NCBI GenBank assembly: GCA_963377175.1
Contig: CAUJNA010001585.1
Coordinates: forward strand, 1 to 64,000
Direction: 5' to 3'
Length of the DNA: 64,000 nucleotides
DNA from: Effrenium voratum
Taxonomy: Eukaryota > Sar > Dinophyceae > Suessiales > Symbiodiniaceae
Below the pieces are notes generated by a model. That model did not search any database. It was given only the letters and a program-made list of their open reading frames with translations, and had not been told where the DNA came from. The position numbers and the translations under genes are program-made. Positions 31,401 to 42,499 of the stretch are shown here, in pieces; position 1 is the first letter of the stretch; the number at the start of each line of letters is the position of its first letter.

Positions 31401-33754
31401 CTTGTTTCTGCCTTTGGAGCCTCGAGCCTCAGAAACCTTTCTTGAACCTTACACCTGGCCTGCGCCAGAGTCTGCTTCCAGATGAGGTCGTTGTCAGTGA
31501 CGATGACGCCCACATTCTTGCATAGCTCGATCACCTTTAATGTAGCGGTCAGCATCAAGTTGCCAGCGCAGAGAAACATGATACGTGGACTGAACAGTTG
31601 GCGACGGTTGATGCCCCTCTATTGCCTCCTCTGATCGTGTTGATCAGGCCCCTGAGTCGAGGCGCAATCGTCGTGGTCCTTCCCGTCTCAACTCGATGAC
31701 GTTGTTCCACCCACCCCGAACCTCCTCGAACCTTACACCAAACCTTATCTGGGCTGAGGCGCCTTAGCCGTCAGCTGTTGGGGAAAAAGAAAAAAGAAAA
31801 GCGACTTAAACACACACAAATAAACCAATTAATTAACCAAAACAATAAACGTTAGTGTTCTGCTGGCGTTGAAAGTCACCCCAAAAAAGGGAAAACCGGG
31901 CACCCGGTGAATCGTACCACAAGAACCCAAACAAGTAGAATACGGGGCGTCGGGTGATTTCAGCCCAAAGTACTAGTATGCTCCAGTTCCTGCTTCGTGA
32001 AACCCAACTTGCGCAGAGCAACTTGCAACTTTCGAGCCGGAGCTCCGGGAGTGTACTTCGAGCGCTACTTTCGCACTCAAAAGTTGCGACTTTCAAGCCA
32101 GCGCTCCGGGAGTGCGCTTCGAGTTCTACTTTCTTCGCGTGCTACTCTCGTACCTTGTAAATTCGCACTGCGAATTCGCACGGTGCCACAGCGAGAGCGC
32201 GACACGCACGTTCCCCGCAGAGGGTTCACTGAGTACTCTGCGAATCCGCGCGGCGCCACAGCAAGGGCCCATGCGCTTCGCAGACTCGCGAGGCGCCGAC
32301 TTGGAACAGCGCCGCAGCGAGAGCGCTTCGACACGCGCGGGGCAGTGCGCGCGGCCGTCCCATTTGAGCCCCTTGCGAGAACCCGCGGCGAGCCTGCAAC
32401 GAACCTGCAGCGCGCGCTGAACAGAGGTAGCCCAATTACTTTCTTCTTTGTCTCCTTTTTTGTGCTTCTTGTTTACTTTCTCATTCTCTTTGTGTGTTTC
32501 TTTCTACAGAAGTTTACAAACTTAACTTCAGTTGATGCGCAGAAGAGAATGTATGTAACTATTACGCCCCTTAGGCTTTGTTGCTCCCAAGCTCCTGGTG
32601 CAACTTTAGAACACATTGGCCCCTAGCAACTGATAAAAGGAAACTAGAGCGAGTGATCTTGCTAGCAGATTTGTAGCCCTGAGGCGCAGAGCCAGGCAGT
32701 GAAGAAAAACAGCGAAGAGGCGGTAGACGCGGTTTGCGGGTCGTGTTACGCTGCGCGGTTCGGGCGCGCGGTAGGGTGGCTATCTGCCTATTCTCCAGAG
32801 AAACCCAACCACACTAACCCTTTTGCATGGAGCCTCGCGGCAGGTTCGTTCAAGTTGATGGGCAAATCTCCAAGCTTACCCACGAGGCGCTCGAAGAGGC
32901 CTGGACCCTCATTCAGATGTTACACGGTTTCCTTGTTAAAAGGGACACCTCATGACTTCGAAGGGGTGGGGATGCCACTGGGCCCACGCAAAGCGTGATT
33001 GTCAAAGACAGGGCTGGCCAAGCATTACCCCAACCACTACCCCCGTAAAAAGCCGGGATGAGCGTTGGTTTAAGGTTGGTTTAGGGTTGGTCTGGGGTTG
33101 GTTTCGGGCGTGTGCAGGGTGGATTTTAGAAGGTTTGTGTAAGGTAGTTGCAGGGCTTTGCTGGACAAAGTTTTTGCAACATATGGAAAACGTGCCACGT
33201 CACTCATCTTTTCATAGATCCGAAATGTTGTGCAAGGCATGCTGTGGTTGGCCCACCGACCCCGTCAGCAAAAACCGGTCATCCGGTTGATGGAAACAAT
33301 CATTCACCACCTAGGAAGCGCGTCGGGAAGGAAAGGGTAGTTCTGCAGTAAATACTATAAAAACTGAGGCGGAGAGATTTCCTTCAGAAGATCCCAGCTT
33401 CTGTTTGCGTTTTTGGAAAAGCGGGAGAATCTTGTCCCTGCTCGCAAGCATAATTAGCGAACCAACATTCGACTGCATGTGGAGAGTTCTGTCCAACTCA
33501 TCCACATAGGATTCGAAACTTTGAGCCGCCGAGGATTGGATTCATCTGCCATCCGTCTTGAATGAAGCGTGGCAAGTCACTCAGCAGATATGCCTGCAGC
33601 GCTGGCTCTGGTGGATTGAGCCCGTAGCATGTGCAGATATGTGCAGGCTGTTCATGACAAAGAAGCATGTGTCAGAAAAAGCGCAAGGCACGACGGAACC
33701 CAGGGTCGACAATTGTTGTGTGAAATTTCTTGAGCCCCGTGTAGCGCCAATCTC
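28418..33754. other. Host-like intergenic DNA, no supported gene
   Basis: Lower GC and ordinary complexity, with no Polinton homology. Short open frames on both strands lack codon bias or motifs. A tandem repeat lies at 30930-31085, and GAACCTTACAC-type direct repeats near 31360-31460 and 31720-31745. A duplicated GCGCTCCGGGAGTG phrase occurs near 32050-32120. Introns or UTRs of a host gene leading to 33755 are possible. Confidence 0.5.
30930..31085. repeat. ~65 bp tandem repeat (GCGAGGCTGGCTGGGGGA)
   Basis: About three imperfect units containing GCGCGAGGCTGGCTGGG, GGCCGTGTGGTGCAGAT and variants. Non-coding. Confidence 0.7.
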
Positions 33755-35665
33755 ATGGCCTTTGGCCTCTTGACGAAATACAACAACACCTTGCCGAAAA
33801 TCCGCCAAGCTGCGCAGGTGGCGATAGAGAACTGGCTAGAGAGTCGGGATGGAGAGATGTGTCAGTACTTGCTTGAAAAAATGCAGCGTCTTGCTTGGGA
33901 CTTCGGTGTTTGGATGTCGCAGGACCATGATTACATGGAAAGCTGGGAGGATGTCGACCCTGCAGAGATGCCTGACAATTCCCAGATCTTGACGGAGATC
34001 CAGAGAGAAGCCGGCCATTCCGAGCTTGTGCAGATGGCCCAGCGTGAGCAGATGCGTGCCATTTGGAGGTTGGCCAGGATGGCCGAGCTGAACCTTACGC
34101 CAGGGTGGGACGCCACGGATAGTGATTCGAGTGTGACATACACCGCCCCAACGTCGAGCGGCCAGTCAAGGCTAGCAGCCGGGCCAGAAGAAGGTGATGT
34201 GGATGAGGTGGGCTGGATTCCAGATGGCCCAAAAAGTGGGGCCTTCCAACGTTCTTGCAATCGAGCCTTGTCTTTTCTTTACCATGATCCAACCTGTCTT
34301 TGCGGGCAAGGACCGGTTTCACAGGATTCTTGTCCCTCGGGTCTGAGATGCGAATGGTGTCAGAAAGCTGGCCACGCGAGCGACTTCATGGGATGCCGCA
34401 CATGCGACTGGGATGTGTGTACGCTTTGCCTGCCACGCGCACCGCGCCAGCCTCAGTCGCTGCAAATGATTGAGCAGGAGATTGCTTTCATTTCGAGGGG
34501 AGACCTCCACCTGACCCATGCAAATAGCGCTGGAGCTGAAGTCGGAAGTGCCATAGCCCAAAGGGTGGAATGCATGCAGTGGTCGAGCGGATTTCAGCTT
34601 CGATCACTTGATGCTCTCCTCATGGGATATGTATTTTCTCCACTTGAAAGGGGGCGTTCAGGATCTTGGTACCTTATGGGTGAACTGGAAGCAGAGCAGG
34701 GCAACTGGCAGGCCGCAGAAGAATGCTTCCTTACGAGCCTGGAAGTGCATGAGGCTACGCATGGCGAGGCTGCTGACGACTTTGCTATGAAACTCTTCTG
34801 CAAGATCGGAAAGATGCAGGAGCAGCAGGGAGACTTGCAGGCCGCGGTGGATAGTTTCCACCAAATGCTAGGCATGGCTCGCACGCTCGGCGTGCATGCT
34901 GGGGTGCCTCTTTGGAATTTGGGCAGTTTGAAATGGAGGCAGGGCGACTTGCGCATGGCGGAAGTCTTTTTCTACCAGCAGTGGGAGACAGCTTGCGCTC
35001 TTGAGGAAGGTCTTGACATTGCTGCCGACTCTGCAGTCTGCCTGGGATCCATTAAACAAAGGCAAGGCGACCTGCGTGCAGCAAGGGCTTGGTTTCACAA
35101 GAGCCTGAGCACCTTTTCAATTGCTGGCCATGCTCCACATCAAGGTGTGGCTCAAGTCATGAAGTGGTTGGGGGACATTGCTGAGAGACAGGGTGCACTG
35201 AAGACAGCAACATATTGGTATTCCCAAAGCTTGGGCATGAACGAAGCTTTGGGCAAGTCAGAGGAGGTTTCTTCTTGTTTGTTGCAGTTGGGAGTGGTGA
35301 AGATGGCGCAAAAGGACTTGCACCAGGCCGGTGAGTTTCTCAGCAAAAGCTTGCAGGTGACACGCTCTATCTTCGGCCAGGCACCAAGCGTTCTTGAGAT
35401 GCGCTGTTTACGGCAGTTGGCTTTCTTAAAAGAACGGCAGCTAGACTTGCTGGAATCTGCAAAATTGAATCTGCAGAGCCTGCAGATAGAGCAGGCATTG
35501 CTGAGCGCATCTGACTACTCGCTTCAACAGCAAGCCAGCTTGTACTACCGCCTTTACCTCTCCCGTGTCTTGGTAGCTGCTGGGCCACACCGCTGCTTGG
35601 TCTCAATGGCCCTCGGGCTTTCCGTTGCGGTCTGGCAACTCAGGCGGCTGACGAGGACAACTTAA
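33755..35665 (+). CDS. TPR-repeat protein with ZZ-like zinc finger
   Basis: A clean 636-residue ORF, exceptional in this window and without frameshift. The N-terminal ~180 residues have no recognised domain. A cysteine/histidine cluster follows (residues ~175-230: CLCGQG, CEWCQKAGHASDF, CRTCDWDVCTLC) like a ZZ- or DC1-type finger. From ~residue 300 there are about seven TPR-like helical pairs of the kinesin-light-chain style (WYLMGELEAEQGNWQAAEEC, LGSIKQRQGDLRAARAWF, LGDIAERQGALKTATYWY). A protein-protein interaction scaffold is expected. Host gene rather than element gene. It may be a large exon; the last ~30 residues are not TPR-like and may be readthrough into an intron. Confidence 0.7.
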   Translation: MAFGLLTKYNNTLPKIRQAAQVAIENWLESRDGEMCQYLLEKMQRLAWDFGVWMSQDHDYMESWEDVDPAEMPDNSQILTEIQREAGHSELVQMAQREQMRAIWRLARMAELNLTPGWDATDSDSSVTYTAPTSSGQSRLAAGPEEGDVDEVGWIPDGPKSGAFQRSCNRALSFLYHDPTCLCGQGPVSQDSCPSGLRCEWCQKAGHASDFMGCRTCDWDVCTLCLPRAPRQPQSLQMIEQEIAFISRGDLHLTHANSAGAEVGSAIAQRVECMQWSSGFQLRSLDALLMGYVFSPLERGRSGSWYLMGELEAEQGNWQAAEECFLTSLEVHEATHGEAADDFAMKLFCKIGKMQEQQGDLQAAVDSFHQMLGMARTLGVHAGVPLWNLGSLKWRQGDLRMAEVFFYQQWETACALEEGLDIAADSAVCLGSIKQRQGDLRAARAWFHKSLSTFSIAGHAPHQGVAQVMKWLGDIAERQGALKTATYWYSQSLGMNEALGKSEEVSSCLLQLGVVKMAQKDLHQAGEFLSKSLQVTRSIFGQAPSVLEMRCLRQLAFLKERQLDLLESAKLNLQSLQIEQALLSASDYSLQQQASLYYRLYLSRVLVAAGPHRCLVSMALGLSVAVWQLRRLTRTT

Positions 35666-35668
35666 GCC

Positions 35669-38600
35669 AACATGCGCTTGTCCAGCAAATGATGATTTCC
35701 ATAGCCATAGCCAGTGCAGAAAGGATCGCTGTGACGAAAAAGGGACGCAGCACACCTGTTTTCTGGTGACTTTGCAGATCTTTGGCGTTTGCAGCGGTGC
35801 GACGTGTTTTTGAGGGCCCCTTTCGCTTCACGATGTGTCAGAAACTGCGCCATTTGTCTGAAGCCTGTTGATCTGATTGTGGTAACACACTAATTTGAGG
35901 AAGCTTCGGAAGGGAGCAACAATGTGTTTTGTGAGGGTACCATTTTCTGGATGCGGCAACCAACGGGAAGCCCCATGCTTTGTCCGGTTAGACAACTCAA
36001 ACCCTAAGGTCTGAGCCCATCCCGAATACGTCGGACCGTAGAAAAGGCGCCACAACCATAAGGATTCCCAAAGGAACCACATCCAAAGGAGTTTGGACCA
36101 TCCACACGGCGTGTGCCCATCCATGGCACACCAGGTAGAACGATTTGGATAGGGTAACTCCGGAAGGGGGAAGAAGCCAGGCTTCAACGTCAGGCACTCA
36201 GAGAGAGGCTGTCGCCTTTCTGTTTTTTCGGGGCGCTGGGGTGAGGAACTTATTGGCTTACTGGGCCTTTTTTTGAAACATGTTTGTACATTTAAGGTTG
36301 GCGATGGGATAGAGTCTTATTTTCGCTTAGGGCCACAAGCTGAGGTAGCTTTGGAGGATGGTGCAACTTGTTCGGGCCTTTCTGGGCTCGCTACTTGATT
36401 GTGCTTTGGTTCGACCTTTGAAGGCTGTTTAGCTTTCGAAAAATAAGAAAGAAAGCTCGAGAAACAACTTTCTTCACAAGCCAGCGACCCGTAACGAATG
36501 TAACTTGTTGCAACCGTGAAGACATTCCCAACCGTTGCAAAATTATTGTCAACATTCTTGGCTTGTTGAGGAAACTCCAGGAAGACTCACTTCCCCAGCT
36601 GGACAAACATGGGAAGACCTTGGCAAACACTTTGCACGAAGAAGGGGCCGAGGAGCTACTCGGCCGCTTGAGGGCCCGGACGCATCTCGTTCGGTTCGCC
36701 GAGGCCAAAGCAGCCCCAGTGGAGGCCGGGAGGAGGAGCAGCCAGCTGCCAAGGCTGGGGGATCCGCGTCCGGATCCCGACGGTTGAACCTTTTTTTGTT
36801 TTGCATGGGTTCATGTCCTGTCCACGTCCCAAATCGTTTGATTTCCAGGTTTGAGCAGAGACTGTGGTTGTATGGAAGGGAACGGTTTGTGAAAGACCGG
36901 GGGGTTTGAGATTGCCACTTTCTGCAAGTAGCCCAGTTCAGTTCCTTGAATTAAAGTGAGTGGGCGGCCCTGTAGCTCTGTCCTGGCGAGCAACTTCAAG
37001 CCAGGTTCCGAGGAGAACATGCGGGGTGAGCCGTCAGTTTCCCCTGACAAACCAAGAGGTGGCCAGAGCATGCAGGAATGCTCTAACACATGACATAGCC
37101 TTCAATCATTTGGGTACCGGCAAGGATTCCTAAAGGTTTCTTTTCTTTCTGAGCTCCAAACGCGAACTTTCCTGGGAAGCTTTCAAAGGGGAAGTCGGGA
37201 TCCCTGACAAATGTTGGATCGCACGGCGGAAGGCAAACAGCCCCGAGCCCCAAATGGTTTTCGTTTTTATGTTCTCAGCAATTTCTCAGCGAGCCCCATC
37301 CGAAAGCCTACTGTGCTTTTGGCCATGTGGGAACGTGCCGCCCGAACGAAAATCAACATTTGCCCCTCAAAAGGTGCTCATTCGTAGGGATATCATATCT
37401 AATAGTGCCTTCACAACTTCGTAATCAATTCGGTCACCCAGCAAGTCAGAAACTGGGCCCCGGTTATTTCCAGTCAACCTAACTTCGGAGTCCTTGGCAA
37501 TCGTGAAATAATCATCCGCATCGTAAGTAGCTTCCGTTTCTTCTTTCAATTAGGGTTGCTTTGAGCCTCGAAGACTACCAAACCAGAGGAGCAGAACAAG
37601 TTTTCTTTGGTGTGTTTCTTGTCTAAGGACCAGCAGTTCTCTGTTGCCCCGACGTCTTTGCAACAATTCTGATTGGCCCTCAGAATTATTGATCTTCCCG
37701 AGGCATTTTCGAAAGGTTTTGCCGATTTCACGGCGAGCTCAACTGGGGCTAACGCGAGACCACCACAATGTTTGTCATTTACTTGGGGACATTATGCATA
37801 TTCTGCAGATGTTAGACTTGTAGAAATCACCCGATGTTTGTTGAAATTGGGCTCGATTTTGCCAGACCTGTTTTTCACGTCCTTTCGTCAGGCATTGCCT
37901 TCGCCGAAGCCGATCCCAGTGGGACACGTGTGCGTGTGTCAAAATGGATGGCTCGTCTTGTTTTTGGAGGTGGTACTACCCCCTTTTTATTGTTTTTGCA
38001 GAGGGGGTCAACAGCAAACAAGATAGGGGAAACTGGGTTGAGGGCATGATCCTTCCTGAAATCTCCAATTTTTTCACATTGGGGTGTCTTTCTTAGGCCC
38101 CTCCCCCCCAAAATTAAAACAAAATAGGGTAAATAAACAAAACAAAAGCAATGGCTGGCTTCCTGTTGGCTTCCCTTCAAGCCAATCAAAGAACAAGTGG
38201 CTTATAGGAAATAGACCCGGGACCCAACATGGCAACGGCTTGGTGGTTCCCATTAAACAAACCCCATACCGAGCCTGAAGAGAAGCAGAAAGAGGGCTCC
38301 CTTTAAAGCGATATGATGAAGTACTCAGGGGATGCCCCATATTGGTATTGCAGAATAGCTACTGCCTCCCCTCCTTTGACAGGGAAATGATGGGCGGCCA
38401 TGGAGCATATTCTTTATGGCTGGTCCTTTTGCCAAATTAGATCCAGATGAGACCTGCCTTTAGGGTTCTCTTCATGTTTTGGCCCAGCTCCGCTCAGGAA
38501 GCGCACGTCATACCATACTGCCAGGGGCCAATCACTCGCAAGAATCGATGCCTCAAAAACCCCTACTTTGAGGGCAGAACAGGGTATGCACCCTATCTAT

Positions 38601-38796
38601 GCTAGCTATTGTGGCTAGTGGCATGATCCCCCAAACCATCATTCGCAGGGGTTTAGTGGGAAACGCAGTCGCTATATGGCCGAAGACTAGGCAAATCGAA
38701 TATGGAGGAGCCCACCAGCCTCTCCCTTCAGATGGATTTGGATACCATGGTTTCACAGAGATTTGCACTTTTCCATGGCATGCCAAGGCTTGTGCA
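35669..38796. other. Host-like non-coding DNA
   Basis: No gene convincingly supported apart from a possible exon at 36563-36787. Contains a C-run/A-rich patch near 38100-38130. The stretch ends abruptly at 38796/38797, where Polinton sequence begins on the minus strand. Confidence 0.5.
36563..36787 (+). CDS. Possible short exon, amphipathic helix
   Basis: The frame LRKLQEDSLPQLDKHGKTLANTLHEEG...EELLGRLRARTHLVRFAEAK is compositionally protein-like (helical, charged) and GC-rich relative to its surroundings. It ends at TGA 36785. No homologue recognised; weak call. Confidence 0.25.
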   Translation: MLRKLQEDSLPQLDKHGKTLANTLHEEGAEELLGRLRARTHLVRFAEAKAAPVEAGRRSSQLPRLGDPRPDPDG

Positions 38797-39360
38797 ACTT
38801 TGTCCGCCGCCCGTTCCACGCCCCGGCGCTCGGCCCGCGCGTAGCGCAGCTGAGGGACCTGGCGGTGCACAGCCTCCGTCAGCCGGCTCACATCGTCCAG
38901 GTGCCGCTGCCCCTCCTGCGCCTGCCTGCGTTCCCCAAGCCAATTGTTGAAGGCCCGCGCCTCCTCCAGTTCTCGGTAGCGCTTCAGCAGCAGCGGCTGC
39001 AGGTTATAGCTCGGAGTCAACCGGTCATAAGCGGACTGCCTCTCCAGCATGCGCAGGGCGCGCTGCTGCTCTCTTGTGAGCTGAGGCGCCTCGGCCGGTG
39101 CCTCCGCCGGTTCCGCCGGTGCCTCCGGCGGTGCCTCTGCCGGTGCCTCCGCCGGTGCCTCAACCGGAGGCAGCTTTGGCTTGCGCTTTGGTGCAGCCGG
39201 CTCAGTAGGCACGTCCTGCTTCGGTTTGTTTTTGCTCCGGGGGCCTCCCCCGTCGTTTCGGCTCCGGCGGCGCAGCGCCCGGCGCAGCGTGTGGTGCCTC
39301 CTGCGCAGCGTGCGCCTCTGGCGCCTCTTGCGCCTCCGCCTCTTGTTTGGTCGGCTCCAT
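38797..39360 (-). pseudogene. AT-hook/Pro-rich protein, third Polinton block
   Basis: Starts MEPTKQEAEAQ and has an AT-hook KRRGRPP near residue 40. After a frameshift near 39220 it continues as Pro/Ala/Glu repeats (EAPAEAPAEAPPEAP), LERQSAYDRL and the C-terminal block to RRGVERAADKVA. Here the two modules separate in the inner element are one continuous frame, showing the ancestral gene. Polinton homology ends at 38797. Confidence 0.65.
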
Positions 39361-39369
39361 CCTTTTTAA

Positions 39370-40109
39370 TTATACGTGGTCAAGATATAACACGAACGAC
39401 AAAGACGACCCGCGAAGCCGGACAACGTTGCCGTCCAGGTCGGTCAGCCGGAAGCGCATGTGCCTTAGAGTGACCGGGCCCCTGAGGGCCATAAAGTGCC
39501 CGTCGTCTGAGCCCGTCTCCACAATGGTGCCCACGCCACTCTTCAACGTGATCTTGGAGAGGATGTCGTCGCCCAGGTTGCCCAGCACTCTGCTGGCGTT
39601 GGCCAGCTGGGCGCAGCGCAGGTAGACCTCGTTGTGCGCCATCATCCGGACAAATTCAAAGACCTGCTGCCCGCCGGAGACGAAGCTCGGGCCCAGCATG
39701 TGGTCCACGCTGAAGGGCTTGGGAGGCGGGCGGCGCGGCGGGGTAGTCCGCCGCGTCAGGAAATTGCTGGCGCAGCTCCAGGTCGTTCAGGATCAGCCGG
39801 TTGCCGTCGTAGGCAACGCTCAGGCTGTTGGTGGTCTCGCTGTAGGTGGCGGTGGCAAAGTTGGAGCTGATCCAGGCGGCCAACCGTGCGCCAGTGTACG
39901 CGCCCTCGGGCAACAACGCCCAGTTCAGCGTGCCCAGCGCGGCGTCGACCCAGTAGAGGTCCGTGGACAAAAAGCTGTCGGCCAGGCGGATCTTGTAGAC
40001 GGCGAGCCGGGCGTCGCTCTGCAAGTGCAGGGACTCTCCCAGGTCTACCTCAAAGTCGCTGTCCGAGCCGGCCACTCTCTTGCGGCTGTCCACGTAGATA
40101 GTGGTCATC
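39370..40109 (-). pseudogene. Penton-like minor capsid protein, best copy
   Basis: Starts MTTIYVDSRKRVAGSDSDFE and reads openly through WVDAALGTLNWALLPEGAY and TTNSLSVAYDGNRLILNDLE. A single frame change near 39725 joins to GPSFVSGGQQVFEFVRMMAH, and it ends GSSLSFVLYLDHV. ~246 codons. Same order as in the inner element: 78 bp after the ATPase. Confidence 0.78.
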
Positions 40110-40187
40110 CTTTTCCATAGGAGGCCGCCCGTTCTGCGGACGACGGGCGGCTGGACGGCTGCGACGGAGGTGCAGCAGGAGATATTC

Positions 40188-41006
40188 TCACACTTCGCGT
40201 TGATCAGCGTGGAGCTGGCGAACAGCTTCTGGCCCAGGAAGCTGAGCGCCGCTCCCATCGGCGTCTTTTTCAAGTGCGAAGCGCTCTTCAACGCGCTTGT
40301 AGAACATTTCATTCCTCGGCTTCAGGTAGTAGACAAAGAGGAAACTGTAGGGTTCCCGCGTTGCCTGCTCGTACAGCCGGTACAGCTGCTCCTTTGGCAG
40401 CAGGGCGCTCAGCTCCTCAATGACGGCGTCCAGCTCGTGCTGGTTGCGCAGCCTCCAGCAGCAGAGGAATTGCATGTTCACCCGCACGGCTGCGCTGATG
40501 AGCCGCAGCTTCTGCGAGCTCACCCAGGTGCTGATCTGCATGTGCCGGCCCCGGATGAAGAGAGTGTCCAGGGCGCCGTGAGGCTTGTGCAACTGCGGCG
40601 TGTCAGCAAAGTCGTCGATGACTACAAGCACCTGGTACAGGTTCTTCATTTCCAACTTCTTGGACGCCTCCGTGATCTTGCGCTGCTGCTGGATGATGCG
40701 CCGCAGCGCCGCCTCGTCCCACTCATCCCAATACGTCTGCTCCCGCTCTGTGTTCACCCCCAGGTCCTCCTCAATGTACTTCTTGACGGGTATCCAGCCG
40801 TCGTCTATGTTGACACTCGGGCTGAAGATGTAAATTCTGTCAAAGACGCCGCGATACTGCTCCAGAATCAGGCTGATCAGAGCCACGGTTTTGCCCGATT
40901 TTGATGGCCCGAGGAAGATGCCCGTGCCTGGCACCAGGGGCACCACGGGGTCAGAGGGCTGCTTACTGCTATACTCTGTCGTAGGAAACAGCTTGATCTT
41001 CCCCAT
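40188..41006 (-). CDS. A32-like (FtsK/HerA) genome-packaging ATPase, intact
   Basis: A 272-residue ORF starting MGKIKLFPTTEYSSK. Walker A GIFLGPSKSGKT (residues ~27-38), Walker B YQVLVVIDDFAD (acidic pair) and RGRHMQISTWVSSQ (arginine-finger/sensor-like block) are all present, followed by MQFLCCWRLRNQHELDAV. The usual length of these ATPases is about 230-280 residues. It would power packaging of Polinton DNA into capsids. The reading frame extends further upstream but homology and the shared MGKIKLF start fix the beginning. This is the only undamaged core virion gene in the window. Confidence 0.88.
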   Translation of the reverse strand: MGKIKLFPTTEYSSKQPSDPVVPLVPGTGIFLGPSKSGKTVALISLILEQYRGVFDRIYIFSPSVNIDDGWIPVKKYIEEDLGVNTEREQTYWDEWDEAALRRIIQQQRKITEASKKLEMKNLYQVLVVIDDFADTPQLHKPHGALDTLFIRGRHMQISTWVSSQKLRLISAAVRVNMQFLCCWRLRNQHELDAVIEELSALLPKEQLYRLYEQATREPYSFLFVYYLKPRNEMFYKRVEERFALEKDADGSGAQLPGPEAVRQLHADQREV

Positions 41007-41341
41007 TTCCTTTGCGTTACTTGCCAAGTTTGAAGCCGGGAAGCCGTGCGAGTCCGGGAGAAATGCCATATTTACGGCATCGCAGCCGGAGTTTTCCGGG
41101 CAATCCGGGGCGGCGAGTCTGTCAGCGCACTGCGACACAGCAGCTGTGTCGGGGCATTGACGAAGGGGATTTGGAGCATGTGTTAGTTTCTGACACATGC
41201 TTGGGTACAAATCCAGTCCGTGGCCCGGCAGTGGCCCGGTGGCCCGGCAGTGCGGAGTTTTCCGGGCAATCTGGGCGGCGAGTCTGGGAGTGCGTCTCTG
41301 TGTGCAGACGCGCTTCCAGAGTTTTCTGGGAGACACCGGGG

Positions 41342-41472
41342 CAATCCTGTGCCCACGCCAGGATTGAGTGGAGCAATCCTGTGCCCACGCCAGGATTGAG
41401 TGGAGCAATCCTGCGCCCACGCCAGGATTGAGTGGGGCAATCCTGTGCCCACGCCAGGATTGAAGGCTGGGC
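41342..41472. repeat. 32-bp palindromic repeats upstream of the intact ATPase
   Basis: Four units of GCAATCCTGTGCCCACGCC + AGGATTGAGTGGA, with the same AGGATTG/CAATCCT arms as at 1478 and 3968; a fifth lies at about 41567-41592. Located ~340 bp upstream of the ATPase start. Between them lies GC-rich spacer with CGGAGTTTTCCGGGCAATC direct repeats. Confidence 0.82.
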
Positions 41473-41705
41473 GTGTGAATGGTGGAAAAAACACTCTGGG
41501 AGTTATCCGGCGAGGACCGACGAACTCCCGGACCTCCCGCGCTGGCCCGGCGATGGTGTTTTTCGGGCAATCCTGTGCCCACGCCAGGATTGACGGCTGG
41601 GCGTGTGAATGGTGCAAAAAAACACTCTGTCAGCGTGCTGGCGAGGAGCAGGACGCTGACAGACCTCCGGCACTGGCCCGGTGATGGGTTTTTTCGGGCA
41701 AAAAG

Positions 41706-41762
41706 CGAAGTCGGAATTCCGACTTCGGTGGGAGGCTCCGAAGTCGGAATTCCGACTTCGGT
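41706..41762. repeat. Two perfect 20-bp+ palindromes
   Basis: CGAAGTCGGAATTCCGACTT followed by CG (self-complementary, EcoRI site at centre) occurs twice, separated by 13 bp. Confidence 0.9.
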
Positions 41763-41816
41763 GTGGTGCAGGCAGGCTGGAGGCTTCTATGCCAGGCAGG
41801 CGCGGCAGGAAGCTCG

Positions 41817-42020
41817 GAGCTCGGAGTTTTTTGGGCCCTTATAGGAACCTATAGGAACCTATAGGAATCTTATAGGAAACCCATAGGAAACCCATAGGAA
41901 ACTCATAGGAAGCCCTCTTCTTCTTTTCCTATGGACTTCCTATGGGTTTCCTATGGGTTTCCTATAAGATTCCTATAGGTTCCTATAGGTTCCTATAAGG
42001 GCTTAAAAAACTCCGAGCTC
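41817..42020. repeat. ~95 bp-arm inverted repeat of CCTATAGGAA/CCCATAGGAA words
   Basis: The left arm starts GAGCTCGGAGTTTTTT; the right arm ends with its complement. Inside, words CCTATAGGAA (x2) and CCCATAGGAAA (x2) are arranged symmetrically around a short CTTCTTCTTTTC loop. A near-perfect foldback that could extrude as a long hairpin. Confidence 0.92.
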
Positions 42021-42109
42021 CCCGGCCAGGCGAGGCTTCCATGCCGGGCAGGTGGCGGCAAGGCTTCTATGCCGGGCAGGCGCGGCAGGGTGGCGCACCC
42101 AAGCCGCCG

Positions 42110-42345
42110 TATGACCGTATGATCCGTATGATTTGTATGACTCGGCGGGCTGGCGTGTCAGGCGGCTGGAATGTGGCGCACAGGTGCCAAACCGCCACCG
42201 TATGATCCGTATGATCCGTATGATCCGTATGATCCGTATGATCCGTATGATCCGTATGATCCGTATGACTCGACAAGCCTGGCATTGAAGCCTCAGCTGA
42301 GTCATACGGATCATACGGATCATACGGATCATACGGTCATACGGC
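42110..42345. repeat. ATGATCCGT microsatellite in both orientations
   Basis: ATGATCCGT repeated in the plus direction (42115-42135 and 42202-42268) and its complement ACGGATCAT at 42296-42336, giving another foldback. A few units recur near 43125-43165. Confidence 0.9.
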
Positions 42346-42499
42346 GGACCCAGGTGACCTGCCTGGCATCGAAGCCTCGGCACCTACCCGGTATCGAAGC
42401 CTCCACGTTGGGCGAGCCAGTACTCATTGGGCGAACCCGTACTCATTGGGCGAGCCACTCAACCACTTTCACAGTGGCCCACAACGCCTGCTAGCTGCG

